Positions 32,414 to 40,991 of a stretch of DNA of 64,000 nucleotides are shown piece after piece. The stretch is from Beijerinckiaceae bacterium (GTDB lineage Bacteria; Pseudomonadota; Alphaproteobacteria; Rhizobiales; Beijerinckiaceae). The translations under genes and the position numbers were made by a program. The stretch spans positions 248,001 through 312,000 of the forward strand of contig JAPZTO010000003.1 of assembly GCA_027532775.1 (NCBI GenBank). The letters run 5' to 3'. How positions within the stretch are numbered: position 1 is the first letter of the stretch; every line of letters starts with the position of its first letter. Below the pieces are notes generated by a model, which was given only the letters and a program-made list of their open reading frames with translations, had not been told where the DNA came from and did no database searches.

Positions 32414-35400
32414 TCAGCCGTCCGACAGCGCCATCAGGCTGGCATTCCCGCCGGCGGCGGCCGAGTTGACCGAGAGGACCTGCTCGGTTGCGAAGCGGAA
32501 CAGGTAATTCGGTCCGCCGGCCTTGGGGCCGGTGCCGGACAGGCCGTGCCCGCCGAAAGGCTGCACGCCGACCACCGCACCGATCATGTTGCGGTTGACA
32601 TAGATGTTGCCGGTCGCAAGTTCGGCGGTGATCCGGTCGATCTCGGCGTCGATCCGCGAATGGATCCCGAGGGTCAGCCCGTAGCCCGTGGCCTCGATCG
32701 CCTCGATCACCTCGGCGAGTTTACCGGCCGGGTAGCGCACGACATGCAGAACCGGGCCGAAGATTTCCTCCTGAAGATCTTCGACGCGCTTCAGTTCGAA
32801 GACATGCGGCGCGACATAGAGCCCCTCCGGCGCGGTGCCGGCAAACCAGGTCTTGGCCTGATGTTTCATGCTCTCGATATGCGCATCCAGCCGGGCCTTG
32901 GCTTCGGCATCGATGACCGGACCGATATGGGTGGCCGGATCGCGCGGGTCCCCGAGGCGGAGTTCCTTGGCGGCGCCGACAATCATCTCGATCATCCGGT
33001 CGGCCACATCCTCCTGCACGCAGAGCAGGCGAAGCGCCGAGCAGCGCTGGCCGGCAGAACGGAAAGCGGAGAGCACGACATCGTCGGCCACCTGTTCCGG
33101 CAAGGCTGTCGCGTCCACGATCATGGCGTTGATTCCGCCGGTCTCGGCAATGAGCGGAACGATCGGGCCATCCTTGGCCGCGAGGGTGCGGTTGATCTTC
33201 CGGGCCGTTTCCGTCGAGCCGGTGAAGACAACGCCGGCCACCCGCGCATGACGGACGAGCGCCGCGCCGACAGCACCGTCGCCGAGGACAAGGTTCAGGG
33301 CGCCGCCGGGAATGCCGGCCTTGTGCAGAAGCTGCACAGCCAGCGTGCCGACCAGCGGCGTCTGTTCCGCCGGCTTGGCGACGACGGTGTTGCCGGCGGC
33401 AAGCGCTGCCGCGATCTGGCCGACAAAGATGGCCAGCGGGAAGTTCCACGGCGCGATGGCCACGAAGGCTCCGCGGGCGCGATAGACCAGACGGTTTTCC
33501 TCGCCCGTCGGGCCCGGCAGGGCGATCGGGCCGGCGAAGAGCTTTTCTGCCTCGCCGGCATAGTAGCGGAGGAAATCAACCGCTTCGCGCAGTTCCGCGA
33601 TGGCATCGTCGATCGTCTTGCCGGCCTCGGTCTGCAGGAGGCCGAGGATGCGCCCCGTCTCCTCCTCGAGGAGGTCCGCCGCGCGGCGCAAAGCGCCGGA
33701 GCGGATGGTCACGGCCGTGCGGCTCCAGGCCGGAAAGGCCGATTGGGCTGCAGCCATGGCGAGGTCGGCTGTCTCCGGGGTTGCCGTCTCGGCAATGCCC
33801 GCGGAGCGCGAATCAATCGGGGAGAGGACCGGCGCGCCAGCGCCAGAGACGGGCTTGCCGTTGATGAGGCTCGTCGCATGCAGGGGGGCGAAGCTGCGGC
33901 TTTCGAGCAGCCGGGCCAGCGTCCCGGCATGGCCGAGTTCGTAGCCCTTGCTGTTGCGTCGGCCGGCGCCGAGCAGATCGGCCGGCCGGGCGATGCTGGC
34001 ATGGCGCGCCTTCCGGGCATCGCCGATCAACGCAGCCGGGCGGACCAGCAGTTTCTCGACAGGAACCGCCGTATCGGCAGCCTCGTGCACGAAGGACGAG
34101 TTGGCACCATTCTCGAGCAACCGCCGCACGAGATAGGCCAGCAGATCGCGATGGCCGCCCACGGGCGCATAGGTGCGGCAGGCCGCTTCCGGGTGGTCGC
34201 CCAGCAGCGCGTTGTAGATGGCATCGCCCATGCCATGCAGGCGCTGGAATTCGTAGCCCTCGGCATCCCCCGCCAGCGCGCGGATCGTTGCAACGGTCAG
34301 GGCGTTATGGGTGGCGAATTGCGGGAAAAGGCGCGGCCGCCCATCGAGAAGCGCACGCGCGCAAGCCGTGTAGTTCAGATCGGTCATCGCCTTGCGGGAG
34401 AAGACCGGGAAATCGTCGAGGCCACGTTCCTGGCCGCGCTTGATCTCGGTATCCCAATAGGCGCCCTTGACCAGCCGGACCATGAAGCGGCGGCCATTCT
34501 CGACGGCCAGCCGGTCCAGCCATTCGATGACCGCGCCGGCGCGTTTCTGATAGGCCTGGACCGCTAGGCCGAGGCCGTCCCAGCCCGCCAGCTCGGGCGC
34601 GCGGGCCAGTTCGGCAAAAATGTCGAGCGACAGCTCGAGCCGGTCGGCCTCCTCGGCGTCGATCGTGAAGTTGAGGTCAAAGCCCTTGGCCGATACCGCA
34701 AGCTCGATCACCATCGGCACGAGCTCCCGCAGGACCGCGTCGCGGTTCGTGGCCTCGTAGCGCGGATGCAACGCGGAGAGCTTGACGGAAATGCCGGGCC
34801 GATCCGGCAGGGGGCGATTGCCGGCGCTGGCTCCGATATGCTTGATCGCGTTGGCATAGCTCGCGAGATAGCGGGCTGCATCGTCCCGCGTGCGGGCGCC
34901 TTCGCCGAGCATATCGAACGAGTAGCGGAAGGAGCGGCCGGGGCCCGACCCGGCGCGCTTCAGGGCCTCCTCGATGGTCTGGCCAAGAACGAAGTGGTTG
35001 CCCATCACCTTCATCGCCTGCCGCGCGGCGGTGCGCACGGTCGGCAGCCCGATCCTCTTGGCCAGCTGGCCGAGGATGCCGTCCGGCGTCTCGCCGGGCT
35101 GGATGATGCGGGCCCCGATGCCGAGCGCCCAGGCCGAGGCGTTGATCAGCAGGGCGCCGGATTTCGGCTCGTGGTTGAGGAAGTCTCCCTGACCGAGCTT
35201 GTCCTCGATAAGCTTGTCAGCCGTCAGCGAATCCGGCACCCGTAGCAGGGCTTCGGCCAGGACCATGAGGGCCAGCCCTTCCTTGGTCGAGAGTGCATAT
35301 TCCTGGAGGATTTGTTCCACGCCGCCGATCCCGCCCGACCCTGCCCGGATCGCCTCGATAAGGCGGCGCGCTTCCCGGTCGATCGCCCGCTCCGTTTCCG

Positions 35401-35494
35401 GAGACTGGATGGCGGAAGCGAGCAGGACCGCGGCGAGTGATTCGTCGTCCTGTGCATAAGGGGCGCGGAACGGGGGAAGCGGAGACTGGGTCAT
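32414..35494 (-). CDS. putA: bifunctional proline dehydrogenase / L-glutamate gamma-semialdehyde dehydrogenase
   Basis: A 1026-residue enzyme that turns proline into glutamate through pyrroline-5-carboxylate. The PRODH half includes the FAD-barrel segments SVKLSALHPRYEA, VRLVKGAYWDTEIKRGQ and ATHNALTVATI; the aldehyde dehydrogenase half includes PWNFPLAIFVGQIAAALAAG, FTGSTETA and the catalytic cysteine in RSAGQRCSALR. The N-terminus lacks a ribbon-helix-helix DNA-binding domain, so this is the short type that does not repress its own gene. Regulation is therefore expected from the divergent Lrp-type gene, and a strong dyad lies between the two starts. Confidence 0.98.
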   Translation of the reverse strand: MTQSPLPPFRAPYAQDDESLAAVLLASAIQSPETERAIDREARRLIEAIRAGSGGIGGVEQILQEYALSTKEGLALMVLAEALLRVPDSLTADKLIEDKLGQGDFLNHEPKSGALLINASAWALGIGARIIQPGETPDGILGQLAKRIGLPTVRTAARQAMKVMGNHFVLGQTIEEALKRAGSGPGRSFRYSFDMLGEGARTRDDAARYLASYANAIKHIGASAGNRPLPDRPGISVKLSALHPRYEATNRDAVLRELVPMVIELAVSAKGFDLNFTIDAEEADRLELSLDIFAELARAPELAGWDGLGLAVQAYQKRAGAVIEWLDRLAVENGRRFMVRLVKGAYWDTEIKRGQERGLDDFPVFSRKAMTDLNYTACARALLDGRPRLFPQFATHNALTVATIRALAGDAEGYEFQRLHGMGDAIYNALLGDHPEAACRTYAPVGGHRDLLAYLVRRLLENGANSSFVHEAADTAVPVEKLLVRPAALIGDARKARHASIARPADLLGAGRRNSKGYELGHAGTLARLLESRSFAPLHATSLINGKPVSGAGAPVLSPIDSRSAGIAETATPETADLAMAAAQSAFPAWSRTAVTIRSGALRRAADLLEEETGRILGLLQTEAGKTIDDAIAELREAVDFLRYYAGEAEKLFAGPIALPGPTGEENRLVYRARGAFVAIAPWNFPLAIFVGQIAAALAAGNTVVAKPAEQTPLVGTLAVQLLHKAGIPGGALNLVLGDGAVGAALVRHARVAGVVFTGSTETARKINRTLAAKDGPIVPLIAETGGINAMIVDATALPEQVADDVVLSAFRSAGQRCSALRLLCVQEDVADRMIEMIVGAAKELRLGDPRDPATHIGPVIDAEAKARLDAHIESMKHQAKTWFAGTAPEGLYVAPHVFELKRVEDLQEEIFGPVLHVVRYPAGKLAEVIEAIEATGYGLTLGIHSRIDAEIDRITAELATGNIYVNRNMIGAVVGVQPFGGHGLSGTGPKAGGPNYLFRFATEQVLSVNSAAAGGNASLMALSDG

Positions 35495-35547
35495 GAGGCG
35501 GACTCCGGAGGGGCTGAGGGGACAAGCAGGGATTACTCAAGACATAT

Positions 35548-35563
35548 CGCCTGTTGACAGGCG
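35548..35563. promoter_or_regulatory. 16-bp perfect palindrome containing TTGACA, putA-lrp intergenic
   Basis: CGCCTGTTGACAGGCG is fully palindromic and embeds TTGACA (35554-35559) on the forward strand. A -10 after a 17-18 nt spacer (TTTTAA or TTTAAC) is weak. It may be part of the lrp/putR promoter or a separate operator. Confidence 0.45.
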
Positions 35564-35582
35564 TTTCCACAGCCGTTTTTAA

Positions 35583-35611
35583 CTTGTATTAGTGAAAATC
35601 ACTACTACAAG
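35583..35611. promoter_or_regulatory. 29-bp near-perfect dyad, likely PutR/Lrp operator
   Basis: CTTGTATTAGTGA-AAA-TCACTACTACAAG has 13-bp arms with one mismatch around AAA. It lies 28 nt before the lrp ATG and 88 nt before the putA ATG on the other strand. TTGTAG/TACAAG on the reverse strand with a 16-nt spacer resemble a putA promoter overlapping it. The AT-rich symmetric form suits Lrp/AsnC proteins, so binding by the adjacent regulator is inferred. Confidence 0.7.
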
Positions 35612-35639
35612 TGCATTCTGGCGTGATAGGGAGTGGATG

Positions 35640-36104
35640 ATGGCAGAGCAGCTCGACCGGGCGGACATCAAGATCCTGAGGGCCCTGCAGCGGGACGGAC
35701 GTCTCTCGACCGTTGCCCTGGCCGAAAATGTCGGTCTCAGTCCAACCGCAACCACCGAGCGCGTCAAGCGCCTGACGCGCGAAGGCTACATCAAAGGGTA
35801 TCACGCCGCGCTCGATCCGGCGATGCTCGATCGGGCGTTGCTGGTCTTCATCGAGATCACGCTCGACAAGACGACCCCCGACGTGTTCGCCAAGTTCGCG
35901 GTGGCTGTCCGCGCCTCCCGCGAGATCCTCGAATGCCACCTTGTGGCGGGCGGTTTCGACTACCTGATCAAGACGCGCGTCAAGGATATGGAGGCCTACC
36001 GGAACTTCCTCACGCAGACGATCCTGTCTCTGCCGGGCGTGCGCGAATCGCGGTCCTATGCGGTCATGGAAGAAGTGAAGGCCGAGCTGACCCTGCCGGT
36101 CTGA
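35640..36104 (+). CDS. putR: Lrp/AsnC family regulator, probable PutR activator of putA
   Basis: A 154-residue Lrp-type protein. The N-terminal helix-turn-helix (about 5-55) reads LDRADIKILRALQRDGRLST with VALAENVGLSPTATTERVKR; the C-terminal RAM/ACT-like domain includes DKTTPDVFAKFAVAV, ILECHLVAGGFDYLIKTRV and LPGVRESRSY. In alphaproteobacteria such a gene divergent from putA is PutR, which activates putA in response to proline; the assignment rests on that position. ATG 35640 has AGGGAG at better spacing than ATG 35637, and the longer frame from 35592 would overlap the operator. Confidence 0.9.
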   Translation: MAEQLDRADIKILRALQRDGRLSTVALAENVGLSPTATTERVKRLTREGYIKGYHAALDPAMLDRALLVFIEITLDKTTPDVFAKFAVAVRASREILECHLVAGGFDYLIKTRVKDMEAYRNFLTQTILSLPGVRESRSYAVMEEVKAELTLPV

Positions 36105-36133
36105 CAAAAAAAGGCGGGCCGAAGCCCGCCTTT
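36105..36133. terminator. bidirectional terminator between lrp/putR and terC
   Basis: Stem AAGGCGGGC/GCCCGCCTT. On the reverse strand the loop is TTCG and the stem is followed by seven T, a strong terminator for terC; on the forward strand it follows the lrp stop directly with three T. Confidence 0.9.
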
Positions 36134-36157
36134 CCGTGTCGGGATATGCTGCTGCCG

Positions 36158-37171
36158 TCAGGCCTTGCCCGCGCCATGCGCCGGCTCGTTCCGGGTCTTC
36201 CAGAGCGAGTAACCGACCCCACCGGCAATGAGCGCCAGCGTGACACCGAGCGAGATGGCAGGGTTCAGCTTGCCGACCAGCTCGTTCCAGAAGATCTTCA
36301 GGCCGATGAAGACCAGGATCATGGCAAGCGCATATTTGAGATAGTGGAACCGGTGCACCATGGCGGCCAGGGCGAAATAGAGCGCCCGGAGGCCGAGGAT
36401 CGCCATGATGTTGGCGGTGTAGACGATGAACGTGTCCGTGGTGATGGCGAAGATCGCCGGCACCGAGTCGACCGCGAAGATCAGGTCGGCCACGTTGATG
36501 ACGATCAGCGCCAGGAAGAGCGGCGTCGCGAAGGACACCATCTTGCCTGTTGCCGGATCCGGCTGGCGGACAAAGAACTTCTCGCCATGGAGCTGCTCGG
36601 TCACCCGCATGCGCTTCCGCAGGAAACGCACGACCGGGTTCTTCGACACATCCGGATCAGCTTCCGGCACCACGAGCATCTTGATGCCGGTGGCGATGAG
36701 GAAAGCACCGAAGATATAGAGCACCCAGCTATATTGCTGCACCAGTGCCGCACCGAGAGCGATCATGATCCCGCGCAGGATGATCACCGCGAGGATCCCC
36801 CAGACGAGGGCGCGGTACTGGTATTTCGGCGGGATGGCGAAGAAGCCGAAGATCAGCGAGATGACGAAGACATTGTCGATGGACAAGGCCTTCTCGATGA
36901 AGAAGCCGGTGAAATAGGCGATGCCGGCATGCGTGCCATCCTCGGTGATGAGGCGGCCGGTTTCATAGGACCACCAGATATAGCCACCGAAGGCGATGGC
37001 GACGCTGATGTAGAAGGCAGAAAGCCAGAGGCTTTCGGCCACCCCGAGTTCCTTCTCGTCGCGATGAAGGATCCCGAGATCGAAGGCCATCAGCGTGACG
37101 ATGACGGCAAGGAAAGCACCCCACATCCAGAGAGGCTTGCCCAGAAAGGCATAGCTAAGCAGATCGATCAT
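36158..37171 (-). CDS. TerC family integral membrane protein
   Basis: A 337-residue membrane protein with about nine hydrophobic helices. The TerC signature is evident: GYIWWSYETGR, then GFFIEKALSIDNVFVISLIF with the conserved acidic and Asn residues in the membrane, and later VINVADLIFAVDSVPAIFAI. TerC/Alx proteins are linked to metal-ion (notably manganese) export for exoenzymes and homeostasis; tellurite resistance needs partners absent here. ATG 37171 is chosen because a promoter lies at 37263-37290, inside the extension a start at 37282 would give. I looked for a manganese riboswitch in the leader and did not see one. Confidence 0.9.
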   Translation of the reverse strand: MIDLLSYAFLGKPLWMWGAFLAVIVTLMAFDLGILHRDEKELGVAESLWLSAFYISVAIAFGGYIWWSYETGRLITEDGTHAGIAYFTGFFIEKALSIDNVFVISLIFGFFAIPPKYQYRALVWGILAVIILRGIMIALGAALVQQYSWVLYIFGAFLIATGIKMLVVPEADPDVSKNPVVRFLRKRMRVTEQLHGEKFFVRQPDPATGKMVSFATPLFLALIVINVADLIFAVDSVPAIFAITTDTFIVYTANIMAILGLRALYFALAAMVHRFHYLKYALAMILVFIGLKIFWNELVGKLNPAISLGVTLALIAGGVGYSLWKTRNEPAHGAGKA

Positions 37172-37262
37172 GATTTGGTACCGATTTTTGAGCCCAAGAA
37201 CGATGGTTCCGACATCGCGCGTCTTTCCGACACGCCAGAGGGGCCCGGCAACCGTCTCGGTG

Positions 37263-37290
37263 GATAAAGGGCGCGGCGACATTTTGTCAA
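37263..37290 (-). promoter_or_regulatory. sigma70-type promoter of terC
   Basis: On the reverse strand TTGACA (37290-37285), a 16-nt spacer and TTTATC (37268-37263). The transcript would start near 37256, giving a leader of about 85 nt to ATG 37171. Confidence 0.65.
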
Positions 37291-37378
37291 GACGGGAGCG
37301 ATTCGAGCTGCAACCATCGTTGCAATTTGCCTAAGACGCGGGCAGAGAGCGGCATCGCAACGGGACTGGATTTGTTCG

Positions 37379-39016
37379 ATGGCGATTGTTGCGCCCCTGC
37401 TCGGCCCTCCTTCCGCCTATGGCGAGGTGGTTTCGCGGTTCCGCTGGCAGGTGCCGGCCCTGTTCAATATCGGGGTTGCCTGCACCGATGCCCATGCGCT
37501 GGTGCAGCCGGACCGGCCGGCCCTGATCGAGGTCGGGCCGGATTTCAGCCAAAGCGTCGTCAGCTATGGCGAACTCCGGGCGGAATCGAACCGCCTGGCC
37601 CAGGCCCTTGTCCGCGCCGGCATCCAGCCCGGCGACCGGGTGGCCATCCACCTGCCGCAAGGCCGCCATGTGCCGATCGCGCATTGCGCCATCTACAAGA
37701 TTGGCGCGATTGCCGTGCCGCTGGCCGCCCTGTTCGGGGCTGATGCCCTGGCCTACCGGCTTCAGGATTCCGGTTCGCGCCTGATAATCACCGATGCTGC
37801 CGGCGCCGCGAAAACACGGCCGCTGCTCGCCTCGACGCCGGCTTTGGAGCGCGTGATCTCGATCGATGGCGATGATGGCGCGGCCATCGGGCTGGCGCGG
37901 TTCACCAAGGGCTGCTCCGGCCATTTCGAACCCGTCGCGACGCGGGCCGATGATCCGGCCCTGATGATCTACACCTCCGGTACCACCGGGCACCCCAAAG
38001 GTGCCCTGCACGGGCACCGCGTTCTGCTCGGGCACCTGCCCGGCGTCGAGATGCATCACGATTTCGCCCCGCAGCCCGGAGACCGGTTCTGGACGCCGGC
38101 GGACTGGGCCTGGGCCGGCGGCCTGCTCAATATCCTTCTGCCGGGCTTGTGCCTCGGCATCCCCGTGGTTGCCTGGCCCTTCCAGAAATTCGACCCGGAA
38201 GCCGCGTTTGCGATGATGGCGCGACTTGATGTGCGCAATGCCTTCATTCCGCCGACCGGCCTCCGGTTGATGCGCAGCGTCCGGGATCCGGTCTCGCGGT
38301 TCGGCATGCCGCTGCGGAGCCTCGGCTCCGGCGGCGAGGCGCTGGGCACGCCCACCTTCGAATGGGGGCGCGAGGTGCTCGGCCTGCCGATCAACGAATT
38401 CTATGGCCAGACCGAGTGCAATCTCGTCCTGTCCTCGTCCCATGCGATGGGGGTGGCCCGGGCCGGGATGATCGGCCGACCTGTGCCGGGCCATGCGGTT
38501 GCCGTCATCCGCGAGGATGGAACGCCTTGCTCGGTCGACGAACCGGGGCAGATCGCCATCCGCCGGCCGGATCCGGTGATGTTTCTCGGCTACTGGAACA
38601 AGCCGGAGGCGACGGAAGCGAAGTTCATCGGGGACTGGATGACGACCGGCGACCAGGGTTATCGCGATGCGGATGGGTATATCGGGTTTGTCGGGCGGGA
38701 TGACGATCTCATCACCTCCTCCGGCTACCGGATCGGGCCCGTGGAAATCGAGGATTGCCTGATCAAGCATCCCGCGGTCGCGCTGGCGGCCGTGATCGGC
38801 AAGCCCGATCCGCTGCGCACCGAGATCGTGGTTGCCTTTCTGGTGCTGAAGCCCGGTTTCGAGGCTGGCGAGGCGCTGGCGGAAGAGATCCGTCTTTTCG
38901 TGCGGGAGCGGCTCTCGGCGCATGAATATCCGCGCGAGGTGCATTTCATTCCGGAAATGCCGCTGACGACCACGGGCAAGATCATCCGCCGCGAGTTGCG
39001 TCAGCGGCTTTCCTGA
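37379..39016 (+). CDS. AMP-dependent acyl-CoA synthetase (medium-chain/acetyl-type)
   Basis: A 545-residue adenylate-forming ligase. It has the P-loop-like ALMIYTSGTTGHPKGALHGH, the A5 motif NEFYGQTECNL, MTTGDQGYRDADGYIGFVGR (A7/A8), the hinge DDLITSSGYRIGPVEIEDCL, and the C-terminal catalytic lysine in LTTTGKIIRRELRQ. The domain layout resembles acetyl-/medium-chain acyl-CoA synthetases (about 540 residues). The physiological acid is unknown. It starts behind no strong Shine-Dalgarno site (ATG 37379), is divergent from terC, and its last 16 nt overlap the 3' end of the cobW-like gene on the opposite strand. Confidence 0.92.
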   Translation: MAIVAPLLGPPSAYGEVVSRFRWQVPALFNIGVACTDAHALVQPDRPALIEVGPDFSQSVVSYGELRAESNRLAQALVRAGIQPGDRVAIHLPQGRHVPIAHCAIYKIGAIAVPLAALFGADALAYRLQDSGSRLIITDAAGAAKTRPLLASTPALERVISIDGDDGAAIGLARFTKGCSGHFEPVATRADDPALMIYTSGTTGHPKGALHGHRVLLGHLPGVEMHHDFAPQPGDRFWTPADWAWAGGLLNILLPGLCLGIPVVAWPFQKFDPEAAFAMMARLDVRNAFIPPTGLRLMRSVRDPVSRFGMPLRSLGSGGEALGTPTFEWGREVLGLPINEFYGQTECNLVLSSSHAMGVARAGMIGRPVPGHAVAVIREDGTPCSVDEPGQIAIRRPDPVMFLGYWNKPEATEAKFIGDWMTTGDQGYRDADGYIGFVGRDDDLITSSGYRIGPVEIEDCLIKHPAVALAAVIGKPDPLRTEIVVAFLVLKPGFEAGEALAEEIRLFVRERLSAHEYPREVHFIPEMPLTTTGKIIRRELRQRLS

Positions 39017-40047
39017 GCCCCTGATTCCGCGCGCACCAAAGCCGACCAGAAGGTTTCGATCGTCGCGCGGGGGATGCCCTCCACGATGAAGACGAGCCGG
39101 GTCCGCCGGTCGCGACCGGGCCAGCGGGCGAGACGCTGCAGCGGATGCATGACCGACTGGACATGATGGATCACCGCCGGGCGATCCGGATCATCCGCCA
39201 TGGCGACGAGCCCCTTCAACCGGAGCAGGCGCGGGCCGTGCAGGATTCGCATTGCCTCCTGGAAGACGACCAGCGATTCAGGCCGGACGGGATGATCCGA
39301 AACGAAGCTGAAACTTTCGATATCCAGGCCGTGCCGGTTGGCTTCATGCCCCGACAGATGGGGCGGGCTGGCGGATTCCGCCGCATCGAGCCAGGCCTCG
39401 ATTCCGGAGCCGGCTTCGCGCCAAGGCTCGAACCGGTTGTCGAACAAGGTCGCCGCGAAATCCGGCGGCTCCTCCCGCAGGGGGCGGGCGGTCGGATTGA
39501 GGCCTGAAACGGCCTCTTCCAGCGCGGCGATGGCTTCCGGATCCGCCAGATCCTGCTTGGTCAGCAGGATGCGGTCGGCCAGGGCGACCTGCCGGCGCGC
39601 TTCGGCATGGCGCGCCAGCGTGTCGCCGCCATGGACGGCATCGACCAACGTGACGAGACCCGCAATCGCAAAGCGTTTCGAGAGATAGGGGTGCTGGAGC
39701 ACCGATTGCAGGATGGGCAGCGGGTCGGCGAGGCCGGTCGTTTCGATCAGGATACGCTGAAACGGGGCGATGCGCCGGTTGTCGCGGCGGCGGAGCAGAT
39801 CCTCCAGCGTGGCAACGAGATCGCCGCGGATCGTGCAGCAGAGGCAGCCGGCGGCCATCAGGACCATCTCGCCGGGGGTCTCCTCGACGAGCAGATGGTC
39901 AAGCCCCACGGCGCCGAACTCGTTGATGATCACCAAGGTTTCGGCAAGGGCCGGGTCCGCCAGCCAGCGGTTCAGGCGCGTGGTCTTCCCCGCCCCCAGA
40001 AACCCGGTGAGGATGACCAGCGGGAGCGGTGGCAGCGGGCCGGCCAT
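39001..40047 (-). CDS. CobW/YjiA (G3E) family GTP-binding protein
   Basis: A 348-residue GTPase: Walker A GFLGAGKTT (15-23), the CxCC metal motif CLCC (68-71), DPLP at the end of the switch-like ETTGLADPLPIL, the base-specificity motif LLTKQDLAD and a C-terminal CobW_C domain. G3E proteins of this type act as metal chaperones (zinc, or cobalt for cobalamin). It is third in the unit dac-eamA-cobW: its start is 2 nt from the EamA stop. Cobalt insertion genes cobS/cobT lie 7.6 kb away, but the position with the carboxypeptidase does not settle the metal. Confidence 0.93.
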   Translation of the reverse strand: MAGPLPPLPLVILTGFLGAGKTTRLNRWLADPALAETLVIINEFGAVGLDHLLVEETPGEMVLMAAGCLCCTIRGDLVATLEDLLRRRDNRRIAPFQRILIETTGLADPLPILQSVLQHPYLSKRFAIAGLVTLVDAVHGGDTLARHAEARRQVALADRILLTKQDLADPEAIAALEEAVSGLNPTARPLREEPPDFAATLFDNRFEPWREAGSGIEAWLDAAESASPPHLSGHEANRHGLDIESFSFVSDHPVRPESLVVFQEAMRILHGPRLLRLKGLVAMADDPDRPAVIHHVQSVMHPLQRLARWPGRDRRTRLVFIVEGIPRATIETFWSALVRAESGAQESR

Positions 40048-40049
40048 GG

Positions 40050-40991
40050 CTATCCAGCCTCGCCGGGGCTTGCCACCGGGGCAGGCTTGCGGCCCGAATC
40101 GAGCAGGATCTCGCCGGCAAGGGCGGCAAGGATCATCGCCACGCCGCCCAGCTGGAGCGGCGACAGCGTTTCGCCGATGAACCAGGCGGCGAAGACAATG
40201 GCAGTCACGGGTTCGAACAGGAAGAGCAGGCTCGTCCGCGAGGCACTGATCCGCCGCGAGGCCATGAGCTGGAAGACGAAGGCGATGGCATAGGCCGCCA
40301 TGGCAATACCGATGGCGACCGGGGCCTTCGAGAACGCATCGAGCGGGGCCGGGCCGCCATTGATCAGCAGGAAGGCCAGCGAGATCGGCGCCACCACCAC
40401 CTGGATCCAGAACAGCGTGCGCACTGTCGAGCCCTCGACATGGCCGGCGATCAGGAACATCGCAGCGCAGGCCATGGCCGCGACGAGTGCAAAAAGCACG
40501 CCCTTGACGGTAAGCTGGTCTGCCGAGGGGCCGACGGCGATGACGAGGCCGGCAAACGCGATGCCGAAGACGATGATCTGCTGGCGGCTCAGCGGCCGGC
40601 CTTCGATCCGGTTCGACAGGAGCATCACCATCAGGGGGAATGTGTAGAAGATCACCACCGTCAGCGGCACCGAGAGGTGGTCGAGCGCCGAGAGATAGAA
40701 GGTGGCGGTCAGGCCGGCAGCGACAGCAAGGCGAAGGACGGGGCCGCGATCAGCCGGGCCGAGCGACAGGCCATGCCCGAAGGCAAGGGCGATGGCGCCG
40801 AGCACCGGCACCATGATGAGCGAGCGGTAGAAGATCAGCTCTGCGCCCGGCAATCCGGCCTGCGAGGCGGCGCGCGCCGCCGGAATGTTGGCGCCGTAGA
40901 GCCACGCGCCGATCAGCGCAAAGAGGGTTCCGAGAAGCAGCGTGCGCCGTGCCTGGCGACCGGCTTCGCCGGCAAGAGGATCAAAGCTCAC
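40050..40991 (-). CDS. EamA/DMT family transporter
   Basis: A 313-residue integral membrane protein with ten hydrophobic helices in two EamA repeats (about 15-150 and 165-300). The second repeat shows the usual SRRISASRTSLLFLFEPVTA, where the last helices are conserved in drug/metabolite transporters. Exported or imported substrate is unknown. Its ATG (40991) overlaps the carboxypeptidase stop (ATGA), and cobW follows 2 nt after its stop, so the three genes are one translational unit. Confidence 0.92.
   Translation of the reverse strand: MSFDPLAGEAGRQARRTLLLGTLFALIGAWLYGANIPAARAASQAGLPGAELIFYRSLIMVPVLGAIALAFGHGLSLGPADRGPVLRLAVAAGLTATFYLSALDHLSVPLTVVIFYTFPLMVMLLSNRIEGRPLSRQQIIVFGIAFAGLVIAVGPSADQLTVKGVLFALVAAMACAAMFLIAGHVEGSTVRTLFWIQVVVAPISLAFLLINGGPAPLDAFSKAPVAIGIAMAAYAIAFVFQLMASRRISASRTSLLFLFEPVTAIVFAAWFIGETLSPLQLGGVAMILAALAGEILLDSGRKPAPVASPGEAG

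Noticed and set aside
32414-35494. PutA as its own repressor
   Set aside because: The N-terminus has no ribbon-helix-helix sequence, so it cannot act as the DNA-binding trifunctional form.
36158-37171. Tellurite-resistance island
   Set aside because: Only terC is present; no terZABDE genes. TerC alone is a widespread housekeeping metal-transport family.
37172-37290. Manganese (yybP-ykoY) riboswitch upstream of terC
   Set aside because: The conserved loop sequences of that riboswitch are not present in the short leader, although TerC genes often have it.
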